DNA of 64,000 nucleotides from Meira nashicola (Eukaryota > Basidiomycota > Exobasidiomycetes > Exobasidiales > Brachybasidiaceae), in contig BCJU01000001.1 of the NCBI GenBank assembly GCA_001600355.1, positions 1,323,178 through 1,387,177 on the forward strand, in the 5' to 3' direction. The position numbers and the translations under genes are program-made. The notes under the pieces were generated by a model that worked only from the letters and a program-made list of their open reading frames with translations, had not been told where the DNA came from and ran no database searches. Every line of letters begins with the position of its first letter. Position 1 is the stretch's first letter. Shown here one piece after another: positions 49,698 through 59,818 of the stretch.

Positions 49698-51176
49698 ATG
49701 AATGCAAAACGATTTGCAATCACATTGGCAATCCTATTTTCGTGCTCTATCTTAATGCATAGTAAGACTGCTTTGTGCTTTGCAATTGCCCAAACTATAT
49801 TTACCATGTCACAATTCGAATCAACTCAAATTCAACAAGATGACTTCATTCGCGTGAGCGGTCTTGGCTTTAAGGACAGTTATGATAAGCCATTTTTCAT
49901 TCAAGGTATCAATTATTGGTCATGTATGAATCTAGCAGCGGACGAAGAATTAGGTGGAAATTTGACAAGATTACATAAAGAACTTGACAGGTTGAAAGAA
50001 GTCGGTGTAAATGTGATTCGAATTATGGCTGCAACCGAAGGTGCATCAACACTTCAACCTTTTCGTGTTTATCCAGTCTTACAACCATCTCCTGGTGAAT
50101 GGAACGAAAGAATGTTGATCGCATTGGACAGATGTATTACAGAAGCAGGGAAACGAAATATACGTGTATTGATGGTGATGGGTAATACATGGCAGTGGAC
50201 AGGTGGAATCGCACAATATGTCGGCTGGGCGAACGATAACGTACAAATACCCTATCCGAGATCGTGGGATATGAAAGCAGTCCCACAAAGAAATGATGGC
50301 TATGCAGGTTGGGGGAATTGGACAGAAGCAGAGGTGTCTCAAGGCGGAGAAGATTTCATGAGCTTTCAAGCAAGATTTTATCAAGACGAAAAGGCACAGA
50401 AAATATACGAGAATAATCTTTTGAAGGTGTTGAATAGAAAGAATTCCATCACTGGCAGAGCATACATTCAAGATCCTACAATTTTGGCATGGGAACCACT
50501 CAATGAGCCACAAACGGCAGATGCAGCAGTCAAAACGATAGCAAGCGTAAGTGGAGATGATCCAATGATCTTATGGCATCACAAAGTATCTTCTTTAATC
50601 AAATCAAAAGCGCCCCGTCAACTGAGCACCACTGGTTTTGAAGCTAAACAGAGTGAAGCTCTTTTCAAATCTCTACATGATCATCATTCGATCGATTTCT
50701 GTTGTGCTCACATTTGGGCTGAGATATGGGGATATTATGATATGTTGGATGATTCGTGCAAGTCTCTAGAGAAAGCTAAACAATTTGCATCGGAATATCT
50801 GGAAAAGGTACGATCATGGTCAAATGAGATTAACAAACCACTTGTGTTGGAGGAATTTGGTATGGCTCGCGATAATTGGAAAAATCAAGGCAGCGCATAC
50901 ATCTACTCCACTACATGTTCAACAATGCACCGAGATGAGTATTTCACTCATTTGTTCGAGATCGTATTCGACAGCTTTAAACGACGTACTGGATTTGCAG
51001 GCTTGATGCCATGGTCTTATGGAGGATTATTTGATACTGAAACTCAGAAGTACAACTCGTTTGATATGATTTTAGCTGGTGATCCTCCTCAAGAACCGCC
51101 AGGATGGTTCAGCATTCTATTTAAAGATTCAACCTTGGACCTGATGCTTAAATGGAGTCAATCTTTGTATTATTAA
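49698..51176 (+). CDS. Secreted GH5 subfamily 7-like beta-mannanase
   Basis: A 492-aa protein. A signal peptide (residues ~1-27) is followed by a GH5 barrel: FIQGINYWSCMNL, GVNVIRIMAATEG, the acid/base Glu270 in WEPLNEP, HIWAEIWGYY and the nucleophile Glu386 in VLEEFGM, then MPWSYGG. These motifs fit fungal endo-1,4-beta-mannosidases of GH5_7, which cut mannans and galactomannans outside the cell. No carbohydrate-binding module. The start at 49698 places the hydrophobic leader at the N-terminus. With the GH79 enzyme it supports growth on plant polysaccharides. Confidence 0.9.
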   Translation: MNAKRFAITLAILFSCSILMHSKTALCFAIAQTIFTMSQFESTQIQQDDFIRVSGLGFKDSYDKPFFIQGINYWSCMNLAADEELGGNLTRLHKELDRLKEVGVNVIRIMAATEGASTLQPFRVYPVLQPSPGEWNERMLIALDRCITEAGKRNIRVLMVMGNTWQWTGGIAQYVGWANDNVQIPYPRSWDMKAVPQRNDGYAGWGNWTEAEVSQGGEDFMSFQARFYQDEKAQKIYENNLLKVLNRKNSITGRAYIQDPTILAWEPLNEPQTADAAVKTIASVSGDDPMILWHHKVSSLIKSKAPRQLSTTGFEAKQSEALFKSLHDHHSIDFCCAHIWAEIWGYYDMLDDSCKSLEKAKQFASEYLEKVRSWSNEINKPLVLEEFGMARDNWKNQGSAYIYSTTCSTMHRDEYFTHLFEIVFDSFKRRTGFAGLMPWSYGGLFDTETQKYNSFDMILAGDPPQEPPGWFSILFKDSTLDLMLKWSQSLYY

Positions 51177-51533
51177 AATTTCAATGATGAACTATACAAT
51201 GATAAGATAGGAAGTGCGGGGAAGTTTAATGTAGGCTTTTTTTGTGAATTAGACTACGCGTGCATGAACCTTATCTGACTTTCCGCCTGTGCTAATTTTG
51301 TATGCAGTGCATGCTGAGCATATCAGTTCCTGAGCTGAGCAGCCATTTCCGATGCGAAGCTCGTGTGCATACATCTGACAATACGTCTTCTTTCTTCCTC
51401 TTCCAGTATAGACCCTCTTTGAGAGGAGGAAAGGGAAAGCCTTCTTATCCTCTCAACGATCCCTCTCAATTGTTTGTTTGCTGTGCCCAACTCTTTCATA
51501 CGACATGAACTGTGAGAATTAGATCAATCCAAC
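51177..51533. other. Intergenic, no gene seen
   Basis: 357 bp with a CT-rich leader (51390-51510). Nothing distinctive. Confidence 0.4.
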
Positions 51534-53636
51534 ATGAATATCGGACTACATCCAAATATTCCAAGCGGCGTTCCTCTGATCCTCAAAGCCAATTGCGAAG
51601 AAAGAATAAAGAGAATTCGATTTGGACCTGACGTAAGCAATTTATGTTTTGATGAATTTCAAAGAAAGGTTGGACATGCGTTACAATTTGATGATGTTGA
51701 TTTTTCAGTAACATGGCAAGATGATGATGGAGAATATTGTCATATCACAAATACAGACGATTTAAAAGAAGCTTTACTTTATTTTGCTCCTTCAACAATC
51801 ACTTCCTCAGCAACATCTTCGAGTAGTAGTAGCAATGGTACTACCGAATTACCTCCGATTACGATGCGTGTAAACGTGCAAGTAGAAACTGCCGTTTCAC
51901 TAAGTGACTTTGGAAGTTCTGTTTGGGGAGGTAGTGATGAAGAGGATGAAGGCTGGTATGGCGATGAATGTGGAAGCCCAGGCAAAAGGTCGATGAGTAA
52001 CGCTTCCTTGGGCAGCAGCAAATATCGATTGAGCACTACTAGCGGAAGCAATGGTAACGGGCGCAGCAAAAAGACGAATGGATCATCAAGGATTAGCTCT
52101 CATGCATCATCCTCAGGCTCAAATAGCTCTTGGCAATATCCCCAAAGAGATATGGCCTACAGTCCTAATCGATCGGAAATGAGTAGACATGGTCCTTCAC
52201 CTCTTGGAAAATGGCGAAATGGGGTCCAACAAGGTTCTGTGCGTAGTGAAGATCAAAGCGAACTTAATTCTCTCAGTAGCTTGTCAATTCATTCATCGAT
52301 TCGCTCACGACGCCAAGAACGTCATTCACACCATTCAGATTCGGATTCAGATGGTAGTTGTGATACACATGCTCCTCGCATAAAGCATTCGAACGGGAGA
52401 AAAGCAGCTCAACCGGAAGAGCCTAACGGATGGAATGTTCACATCGGTGTCCAATGCAAGACTTGCCATGTTGAGCCAATCGTTGGTGTACGTTATCATT
52501 GTGCTTCATGTGTTAAAGGGGCCGACTTTTGTTCTGATTGTGAGAGGACAGGGAATGCTGTAAGGCTATCAACTCATCATGAAGAATCACATATTATGAT
52601 CAAATTTGGTACTCCACTCAATGGTGTGGATGTAGCAGATGTTTTGGGACGTGCTTTGCAAGTTACAAGTCAACGATTGGCTGAACAAGCAAGTGATACA
52701 TCCTCTTCTACTTCCGGTCCATCAACTTCACCGACAAGGACAAGAAGCAAAACGTATGCCGTACGAGGACATTTGCCCAAAAATGTCTTACTTTGTTCCT
52801 TTTGTGCTGGATCAGTGATTGGTACACGATACATCTGTGCCAATTGTCCGATCGTTACTGCGGATTCTCGAGACGGATACAATCTTTGTTCCTCATGTGA
52901 ATTGCAATCACTCAGATGTCACGACCCAACACATTTTTTCATCAAAATCAGAATGGATCCTACTACCGCACACGTTGATAGGGTTGCCCTGGGTGATCGA
53001 TGGGAAATACAAGAATTGACTGGCGGAGGTTCATTATTGCCATGCTTATACTCGGACTTGCCAACTCCCGATCCATTCGTACCTCCGAACGAACGAAATA
53101 GACAACGAAATTCTACGATTCGATTGGGTGATGGATTACAGATACAAGGCGCAGATGGAAGTCAGTTTTCATTAGGAGTATCAGACGAAGCGAACGGAGG
53201 ATTAACAGTTCGAAGCAATAGTGGTTCAGAATTATCAATCAATGGTTCAAATGGTGGAGGAGGCGGTAGTTTGGGTATTCGAGGTTGGCGTCCGCCATGG
53301 CTTGGTGGATTATCTGAAAGGGATATTGAATTGCAAAGGATGCGTGAAGCAAATTCTAGATTTGTCGTTCCATTGGAAATGTTAGTTCATCCTTCGATCT
53401 TGTGCGATAATTGTTTTCAACTCATTCATGGTGCTTGGTATAGGTGTTGTCATTGTAGGACTTCATATGATTTATGTGGAACGTGTATGTCAAGAATCGC
53501 TCATGATCAAACTCATGCTTTTGCCGTTTTCAAACAACCTGTAGATTTGGATTTGTTTAAATCTTGTGTAGATCATCAAGATGCTGGCGATACACCCGGT
53601 GCTTCAAGACCAATGCTTAATTATTCACTCTCGTAA
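51534..53636 (+). CDS. PB1-domain protein with three ZZ-type zinc fingers
   Basis: A 700-aa single-exon protein. Residues ~10-80 form a PB1 domain (LILKANCEERIKRIRF, then a VTWQDDDGEYCHITNTDDL acidic OPCA-like loop). A Ser/Asn-rich linker follows. ZZ fingers lie at ~299-355 (CKTCHVEPIVGVRYHCASC), ~417-480 (CSFCAGSVIGTRYICANC) and ~618-675 (CDNCFQLIHGAWYRCCHC). PB1 plus ZZ is the plan of NBR1/p62 selective-autophagy receptors, but I see no NBR1 four-tryptophan domain. A Nbr1-like adaptor role is therefore inference. A Gly/Ser-rich stretch separates fingers 2 and 3. Confidence 0.83.
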   Translation: MNIGLHPNIPSGVPLILKANCEERIKRIRFGPDVSNLCFDEFQRKVGHALQFDDVDFSVTWQDDDGEYCHITNTDDLKEALLYFAPSTITSSATSSSSSSNGTTELPPITMRVNVQVETAVSLSDFGSSVWGGSDEEDEGWYGDECGSPGKRSMSNASLGSSKYRLSTTSGSNGNGRSKKTNGSSRISSHASSSGSNSSWQYPQRDMAYSPNRSEMSRHGPSPLGKWRNGVQQGSVRSEDQSELNSLSSLSIHSSIRSRRQERHSHHSDSDSDGSCDTHAPRIKHSNGRKAAQPEEPNGWNVHIGVQCKTCHVEPIVGVRYHCASCVKGADFCSDCERTGNAVRLSTHHEESHIMIKFGTPLNGVDVADVLGRALQVTSQRLAEQASDTSSSTSGPSTSPTRTRSKTYAVRGHLPKNVLLCSFCAGSVIGTRYICANCPIVTADSRDGYNLCSSCELQSLRCHDPTHFFIKIRMDPTTAHVDRVALGDRWEIQELTGGGSLLPCLYSDLPTPDPFVPPNERNRQRNSTIRLGDGLQIQGADGSQFSLGVSDEANGGLTVRSNSGSELSINGSNGGGGGSLGIRGWRPPWLGGLSERDIELQRMREANSRFVVPLEMLVHPSILCDNCFQLIHGAWYRCCHCRTSYDLCGTCMSRIAHDQTHAFAVFKQPVDLDLFKSCVDHQDAGDTPGASRPMLNYSLS

Positions 53637-53693
53637 ATGGAATTTGAATGATTATAATGTACAATATGATACAATTTACTCTCGCGAGAGAGA

Positions 53694-54833
53694 TTAACGA
53701 CCCTGGAATTGAGGTTTACGTTTTTCAGCAAAAGCAGTTAAAGCTTCACGTCTATCTTGAGTTGGTAAAAGAGCATGATAACAAGCAGCTTCCCAATCTA
53801 AACCTGGTTGTAAATCCATTTCTTCTCCAACATCAATTGCAGCTTTTGCAGCTGAAAGAGCTAAAGGAGCAGAATTTTGCATTTTTTGTGCTAATTCTAA
53901 AGCACGTTCAACTGCAGTTTGAGAAGATGAATCACAAACGAATTCAACTAAGCCCCAAGAATGAGCTTCTTCGGCATTTAATAATTTTCCTGTGAATACG
54001 AGTGACTTTGCACGACTTACACCTAATAATCTTGCTGCTCTTTGTGTACCACCTGCACCAGGGATGATACCTAATTGACATTCTGGAAATCCAAGAAGTG
54101 GTTTGAGTGATGAAGTTTCTGAATCTTGACGAGCAAGTGCAGCAATACGAAAATCACAACAAAGTGCTAATTCCAAACCACCTCCTAAAGCAGGACCATC
54201 AATTGCAGCAATCGTTGGAACAGGCATATTTTGTAATTTATCCATAACAATTCTTAACTTTGATAAATATTCAATAACTTCTTCTTGTGACATCGTCCTT
54301 CTTTCGGCTAAATCTGCACCAGCACAAAATGCTTTATCGCTACTGCTACATAAGATTAAACATCTTGCAGGTTGTGTTGGCGGCGCTAAAGAAGAATTTG
54401 AAGAAGAGATTGGAGAAAAAGTTGGGTCATTTTGATCGGCGGAAGAAGAAGGTGAAGAAGAACGCGTTGAAGAAGAAGTTGAACGCATTGATAAATTATT
54501 CATAGCTCCATCGATCGTACTACTTCTTCTACTTATAGGTGGTGATGGCCAATCTAAAGTTGCAATACCATTCATGCCTTGAATAGGTTTGTTATTGTTT
54601 TGATGTCTTTCCCTTTCTTGTTCTTGTCTTCTTTGTGTTTGTTTCCATGCTAATACTTCTAATGCAGGACTTGGAGCAGCACATGCGATTTGTACTTTAT
54701 CCAAACAATAATCTAATTCTTGCAATAATTGTCGAGAGATTGCATTACGTGCTTTTGGTCTATCAAGTATAATACGATGAATGCCTGTCTTTTCATCATG
54801 TTCATGTCGTACTAAAGATGTTGTGTTGGACAT
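53694..54833 (-). CDS. Enoyl-CoA hydratase/isomerase (AUH-like crotonase) with Ser-rich insertion
   Basis: 379 aa from ATG 54833. Crotonase motifs in order: IILDRPKARNAIS, AFCAGADL (oxyanion), AIDGPALGGGLELALCCDFRIA, FPECQLGIIPGAGGTQRAARLLG and AHSWGLVEFV. The PE-x(n)-GGTQ pattern is closest to AUH-type methylglutaconyl-CoA hydratases of leucine breakdown. Residues ~48-154 are a low-complexity Gln/Ser-rich insertion between the first and second strands of the fold. An upstream in-frame ATG at 54875 lies only 7 nt after a perfect TATA box (54882-54889), so it would precede the transcription start. Met at 54833 (MSNTTS) is preferred. Confidence 0.87.
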   Translation of the reverse strand: MSNTTSLVRHEHDEKTGIHRIILDRPKARNAISRQLLQELDYCLDKVQIACAAPSPALEVLAWKQTQRRQEQERERHQNNNKPIQGMNGIATLDWPSPPISRRSSTIDGAMNNLSMRSTSSSTRSSSPSSSADQNDPTFSPISSSNSSLAPPTQPARCLILCSSSDKAFCAGADLAERRTMSQEEVIEYLSKLRIVMDKLQNMPVPTIAAIDGPALGGGLELALCCDFRIAALARQDSETSSLKPLLGFPECQLGIIPGAGGTQRAARLLGVSRAKSLVFTGKLLNAEEAHSWGLVEFVCDSSSQTAVERALELAQKMQNSAPLALSAAKAAIDVGEEMDLQPGLDWEAACYHALLPTQDRREALTAFAEKRKPQFQGR

Positions 54834-56074
54834 TTTTGTGGTTGAAGGAAAGCTATACTTTGATAGATCTTCCATTCCGACTATTTATATACCTAGCAAC
54901 GACAAGGGTTGGAAGTACATAACGAAAGTATGCTTGATAATCTCTTCTTGATCAGGAACTTGATCAGATTTGGTCATTAGGTACATGATGACATTCTTCG
55001 TGCGTAATTTTCGAAATTGGTACAGGCTACATAGACTAATTAAAAATTCAAAAGTCATGCAATCCGATTCTTACATTTCAATTTCGAATGAAATTTATTT
55101 TCGGCAAACAAAGGCTATTTTACCCTTATGCAGGTGTTTTTTACGGTGACTTTGAACTTCTTGTTCGGGCTTCTATGGGTTCGAATGTTGACATCTCGGA
55201 ACCTTTTTTGATTGTTGTGAAGATTTATGTGGAGATACGCACTTTACCTGAGGCTGATTAGATATACGGATTGATATCAGATGATCTTATGCAAGCTAAT
55301 TTCGCGCCGCGCTAAAAAAAATACAAAAAAAAAGCTTTGCCTTGAGCCCTTGACTGATTTGTCTTTTACGCATGCATGCAGAACGTGTCATTAAGACCAT
55401 CACTGGGTTGTTTTTGATATACATATTCCCATGTAAATGATGGGTACTTATGGCCATTGCGACGACATATGACACTTGGGACATAGTCATCCCATTTATT
55501 GCTCGGCATAAAAAGCCTAAATGTCCGACGATTTTTGTCAAGACTTTTCACAAACGAAGCCAGAGATAATGATATTTGGAGGCTGTTCATAACTTCATAG
55601 CATACCATTAACAAAGCGATGTCGCTTCGCAATTATTGCGGGTAAATTTCTTTTGAAAGATAAGGAATTGTTTTTATGCACTGCTTCCAATTATGGCCTT
55701 CGAAACAGGATTGAATCATTTTATCTGCAGTGGGGCACTTCGGGGATTTGAATGCGTTTCGCCAACATCATCGCCCCCTATCACCATAATAAATACACCG
55801 CCATCTTTTATCATTTTTCATCCAAATGGGTGTATACAAGAGTCTAGAATATCCGCTCTTGAAAGGCGTATATGATGTGGGGCTCTTCAAAAATCACTTT
55901 TTTGTTTTGTTGTGATTTGAGTGGGGTCTTTGCAGGGCGTAGGGTTTCATGTGGTAATGAAAACAAACACTTTCGCACGAATGCAAATGTTATTTAAAAA
56001 GGGGAAACGATGTACATCCCACCCTTTTTTTGATCATCTCAAACATTTTATTGAGAGAAATCAACAATCTTAAC
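54834..56074. other. 1.2-kb divergent intergenic region
   Basis: No gene supported between the crotonase and amino-acid transporter genes. A TATTTAAAAA element near 55989 lies ~80 nt before the transporter ATG. Short ORFs on both strands lack family features. Confidence 0.4.
54882..54889 (-). promoter_or_regulatory. TATA box of crotonase gene
   Basis: TATAAATA on the minus strand; 49 nt upstream of ATG 54833 but only 7 nt from ATG 54875. Confidence 0.6.
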
Positions 56075-57655
56075 ATGGCTGCTCAGGAGTTAGAAAGTCA
56101 TATTGGAGATAAACATGAAGAGGGGAAAAAGGAAATCACATCGAAGCCGACAAACGAAGCAAAGCAATGTTATGAACACAAGACTACCAATGCAAACTTA
56201 TCAGAAAAGATTCCTCCTTCAGAAGAATCGATTGATTTAAAAGATGATGACGAAGGTGATATGAGAGAAAAGAAGGAAAAGAAGCGCGATGGCCTTCCGC
56301 ATACAATGTCTACGGATCCGAGCTTGCTCACTTTACCTCCCGATGAGATAGCCGAATCTCTACCTGAGAAGTCATCGGATGGTTCTGCATTATTCAATAA
56401 AATGAGTTGGCAAAGATTAGCGGTTTGTTTAATTTGCGAAGCAATCGCTTTAGGAGTTTTAAGTTTACCAAAAGCATTTGCAACGTTAGGCATGATTCCA
56501 GGTGTAATTTCAACGGTGGTTATGGGTATCATGGCAACTTATACTGCTTTAATCGTTGGAGAAATGAAATGTCGTTATCCACAAATTACAGGTTATCCAG
56601 ATTTGGCAAAGATGATGTTCGGCAAAGTTGGTTATGTGATCGTTGCAATTATGATGACAGGTTTATTAGTACTTTCTACTGGAAGTCATGTTTTGACAGG
56701 AATTATGGCTTTTCAAGCATTATCTTCGCATTCTGTTTGTTCAGTTTATTTTGGAATTCTTTCGGCATTTCTTTTATTTCTTCTTGGATTACCTAAAACG
56801 TTTCATCGAATGGCAATTTTAGCATATATCGATTTTGCAAGTATTACGGCTGCCGTTGTAGTTGCAATCGTAGCAGCTTCGTTTGAAAGTGCAAAAAAGC
56901 CAGGTGGTTTAAGTGCAACAGAATGGTATGCTTTTCCACCTAAGAATTCCAATTCAAACTTTGTCGAATGTACGATCGCATTAACAAATATTGCTTTGGC
57001 TTATGCTTATGTGCATTGCTTACCTTCTTTCATGTCCGAATTACATCGTCCAGCGGATTATCGTAAATCAATTATGACTTTGGGTACTTCTCAAATAGTA
57101 ATGTATACCTTGATCGGATCAACATTATATTATTTCAAAGGAGTAGATGTTAAAGATATGTCTTTACAAAGTCTAAATCCAACAATGCAAAAAGTCGTTT
57201 TCGGTTTGGCATTACCTGTGATTTTTATTTCTGGAAGTATAAACAGTAATACAGCCGCAAGATTTGTTTATAGTCACATCTTTCCGATCACATCGGTACA
57301 TCGATATATCAATACAAGAATGGGTTATTCGATTTGGTTTGCTTTGAATGGAGGAATAACTTTGATTGCGTTCATTTCAGCAGAAGTTATACCTTCTTTT
57401 CCAACATTTCTAGGATTAAAAGCAGCTTTATTTTCTGCTTGTTTTTCATTCACTTTTCCAACTTTTATGTTTTTCAAATTTATTCGTTATGAATCAAGAA
57501 GGTGTATTAACATTAAAGCAAAATATTCTGAATCTGCGGCAAATATTTTCATTCTTGGCTTTGGCGCTTTTATGTTCTTCGTTGGAAGTTCATGTGTTGG
57601 ATATTCTTTGGTTCATCAATACAAGCATGGCAATGCTATTCCGTTTGGATGTTAG
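56075..57655 (+). CDS. AAAP-family amino-acid transporter
   Basis: A 526-aa protein. About 110 hydrophilic, Lys/Glu-rich N-terminal residues precede about 11 hydrophobic segments. The first helix with AIALGVLSLPKAFATLGMIPG is the Aa_trans (PF01490) signature, followed by the GEMKCRYPQITGYPDLAKMMFG loop. This subgroup resembles the Neurospora Mtr/N-type neutral and aromatic amino-acid permeases of the plasma membrane. The specificity is not determinable. ATG 56075 is the first true ATG. Confidence 0.87.
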   Translation: MAAQELESHIGDKHEEGKKEITSKPTNEAKQCYEHKTTNANLSEKIPPSEESIDLKDDDEGDMREKKEKKRDGLPHTMSTDPSLLTLPPDEIAESLPEKSSDGSALFNKMSWQRLAVCLICEAIALGVLSLPKAFATLGMIPGVISTVVMGIMATYTALIVGEMKCRYPQITGYPDLAKMMFGKVGYVIVAIMMTGLLVLSTGSHVLTGIMAFQALSSHSVCSVYFGILSAFLLFLLGLPKTFHRMAILAYIDFASITAAVVVAIVAASFESAKKPGGLSATEWYAFPPKNSNSNFVECTIALTNIALAYAYVHCLPSFMSELHRPADYRKSIMTLGTSQIVMYTLIGSTLYYFKGVDVKDMSLQSLNPTMQKVVFGLALPVIFISGSINSNTAARFVYSHIFPITSVHRYINTRMGYSIWFALNGGITLIAFISAEVIPSFPTFLGLKAALFSACFSFTFPTFMFFKFIRYESRRCINIKAKYSESAANIFILGFGAFMFFVGSSCVGYSLVHQYKHGNAIPFGC

Positions 57656-57933
57656 GACGATTTTATCTTTTTACGTTTCATTCTCTTCTTCTCAAAGTCT
57701 TATCTGTGTATCATATTTTTTTGTCACCTTGAACGATGTTTTTCTGTCTTGTAAGTCAGTTTGTGTGGAGTCAGGCAGGATACGCGAAAGGTACGCGTTT
57801 TGTTTTGGCATTAATTTACGCGTACGCCGCCGCCTTCTTTGCCCTCATATGGCGGAATTGGGTAAGCAGAAAAGTTCAACACTTTCTTCTTCCATCATAC
57901 ACATATATCCTTCATCTGTATAGCGCCATCAAA

Positions 57934-59703
57934 ATGGATGATGATGATGAATACGAGAAAGAACGCCTTGAAAATATTAAAAGAAATCAAGAATTACTTA
58001 AAGATTTAGATTTAGTTGGACATTCTACGGCACCAAGAAGATCAACAGGCAGTAATGGTAAAACAACACCACGTTCAAAATCAAAGACAAAACCAACACC
58101 AAAGAAACGAGAACAACCAGAACGTATTCAACCAAGAAGGGCTAGTAATAGATTAGCTGGAATTGAAGCAGATTCTGAGACATATAAACGAAAAGCAGAA
58201 GAAGAAGCAGAAAGTGCGCGTAAACAATATGAAGCGGAAAAAAGAGCAAGACATGAAGCACATGATTTAGGATTTTTATTAGGTGTTGATGAAAAATCTG
58301 AAATTGATGAAAGAAAACAAATGGAAGAATTAGAATTAGAACTTCGTGGAATATCTTCTATTCGACCTACTTTAGGAGCAGAAATGATTGAAGATTTGAA
58401 AGAACTCAAAAGAAGAAAGTCGAATGGAATAAAGGATGAGAAACATAAAGAACTCAAAGAAGTTATGGATCGTATGGAATTGCTCAGTGTTGATAAAGTG
58501 GTTATGAGAAGGATTTATAGTATGATCGTTCATCCTAATCCAGAGAAAGATTTAATATTCGTTGCTGATAAGGAAGGATCGATTGGTGTTTGGGACCCTT
58601 TAGCCAAGAATGAAAATGATGAAGAGGGAGAGATGAATTCAGGTCGAAGTTGGAGTTTACAGGTTCATGGTAAATCACCGATCACATGTTTACGATTTGA
58701 TCCAATTTCTGCCGATTCTTTATTCTCATCATCTTACGATTCTACAATTCGAATGCAATCACTTCAAAGTGGTCTTTCTACAGAAATTTGGTCTGGTCAA
58801 GATGACGTTTTGATTTCAATTTTTGATATTTTAGCACCTAAATCTCATCCTTCTGCTTTTTTACGTACACCGGATGCCGGATTAGATGAACGTAGCTTAT
58901 GGATCGCAGATCATCGTGGTGGATTGTGTCATTTTGATTTGAGACAACAAAATGCAAGAAGAAAAGTTGAAACATCTAGATGGCAAGTCTGCGAAAAAAA
59001 GATTGGTGGAATGTCAATAAATCCAACAATTTCATCTTGCATTTCTGTCGCTTCACTTGATCAACACGTTCGTTTATTTGACGTTCGTAATTTACAAACA
59101 CTTCCAACTACAAACGAAGCTCCTTATAGTGCAAGAAATGTTGACGAAGAAATTTTAAGAGTAGTTGAAGAGAATGCACAAATCGGTTATCATAAAGCTA
59201 AACTTGCATGTACAAGCGTTGATTGGGATCCAACGGGTACGAAATTAGTAGGTGTCAGTTATGATGATATGGTCAAAATTTGGGATATAAAACCATCTTG
59301 GTTGCATACAACTTCAGGACCGCCAACATTGAGCGCAACACCAGCAAAGAAAGGAAAGGTAAAACAGGAGCATGCTGATGCATTTACTTCTGCTCCCGAT
59401 CGACCTGACGATCTCTTGGCAAAGATGCATAGCATTAGACATAATAATCAAACAGGCAAATGGCTCACCTTATTCCGTGCAAGATTCAATGCAAATCCAA
59501 CAGTTGAAAGTCATTTCTCTATCGGATCAATGGATCGTAGAGCAGAAATATGGGCAGCAGATGGTACTCTTCTCCGATCATTCTATGATGAAGATCATGT
59601 AACAGCCGTTCCTGCAGTTACTGCCACTCATCCTCGTCGGGTAGGTAGATTAGCAACAGGAAACGCTTCGGGTAAATGTACCTTTTGGGCTGAAAGAGAA
59701 TAA
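57934..59703 (+). CDS. CMR1: Cmr1/WDR76 WD40 DNA-damage-binding protein
   Basis: A 589-aa protein. The N-terminus (EYEKERLENIKRNQELLKDLDL) and the basic RIQPRRASNRLAGIEAD segment near residue 65 are specific to Cmr1/WDR76. The WD40 beta-propeller occupies residues ~190-589, with GSIGVWDP, SLDQHVRLFDVRN, DDMVKIWDI and FWAERE-type blades. Cmr1 binds UV-damaged DNA and histones and joins the intranuclear quality-control compartment under replication stress. An upstream in-frame ATG at 57736 would add 66 hydrophobic residues unlike the family, so 57934 is used. Confidence 0.9.
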   Translation: MDDDDEYEKERLENIKRNQELLKDLDLVGHSTAPRRSTGSNGKTTPRSKSKTKPTPKKREQPERIQPRRASNRLAGIEADSETYKRKAEEEAESARKQYEAEKRARHEAHDLGFLLGVDEKSEIDERKQMEELELELRGISSIRPTLGAEMIEDLKELKRRKSNGIKDEKHKELKEVMDRMELLSVDKVVMRRIYSMIVHPNPEKDLIFVADKEGSIGVWDPLAKNENDEEGEMNSGRSWSLQVHGKSPITCLRFDPISADSLFSSSYDSTIRMQSLQSGLSTEIWSGQDDVLISIFDILAPKSHPSAFLRTPDAGLDERSLWIADHRGGLCHFDLRQQNARRKVETSRWQVCEKKIGGMSINPTISSCISVASLDQHVRLFDVRNLQTLPTTNEAPYSARNVDEEILRVVEENAQIGYHKAKLACTSVDWDPTGTKLVGVSYDDMVKIWDIKPSWLHTTSGPPTLSATPAKKGKVKQEHADAFTSAPDRPDDLLAKMHSIRHNNQTGKWLTLFRARFNANPTVESHFSIGSMDRRAEIWAADGTLLRSFYDEDHVTAVPAVTATHPRRVGRLATGNASGKCTFWAERE

Positions 59704-59818
59704 TGTGATCATACCAAATGTATTTATAACAACAAAAAGCATTTATCTATCAGCAAAAATCAGAAGAATATCTCCAGCATGATTGATAGGGTATACAATA
59801 AAAAGCAAAAGAAAAGCA

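Noticed and set aside
57736..57933. Upstream ATG extending CMR1 by 66 residues
   Set aside because: The extension is hydrophobic and unlike Cmr1 N-termini; MDDDDEYEKE at 57934 matches the family start.
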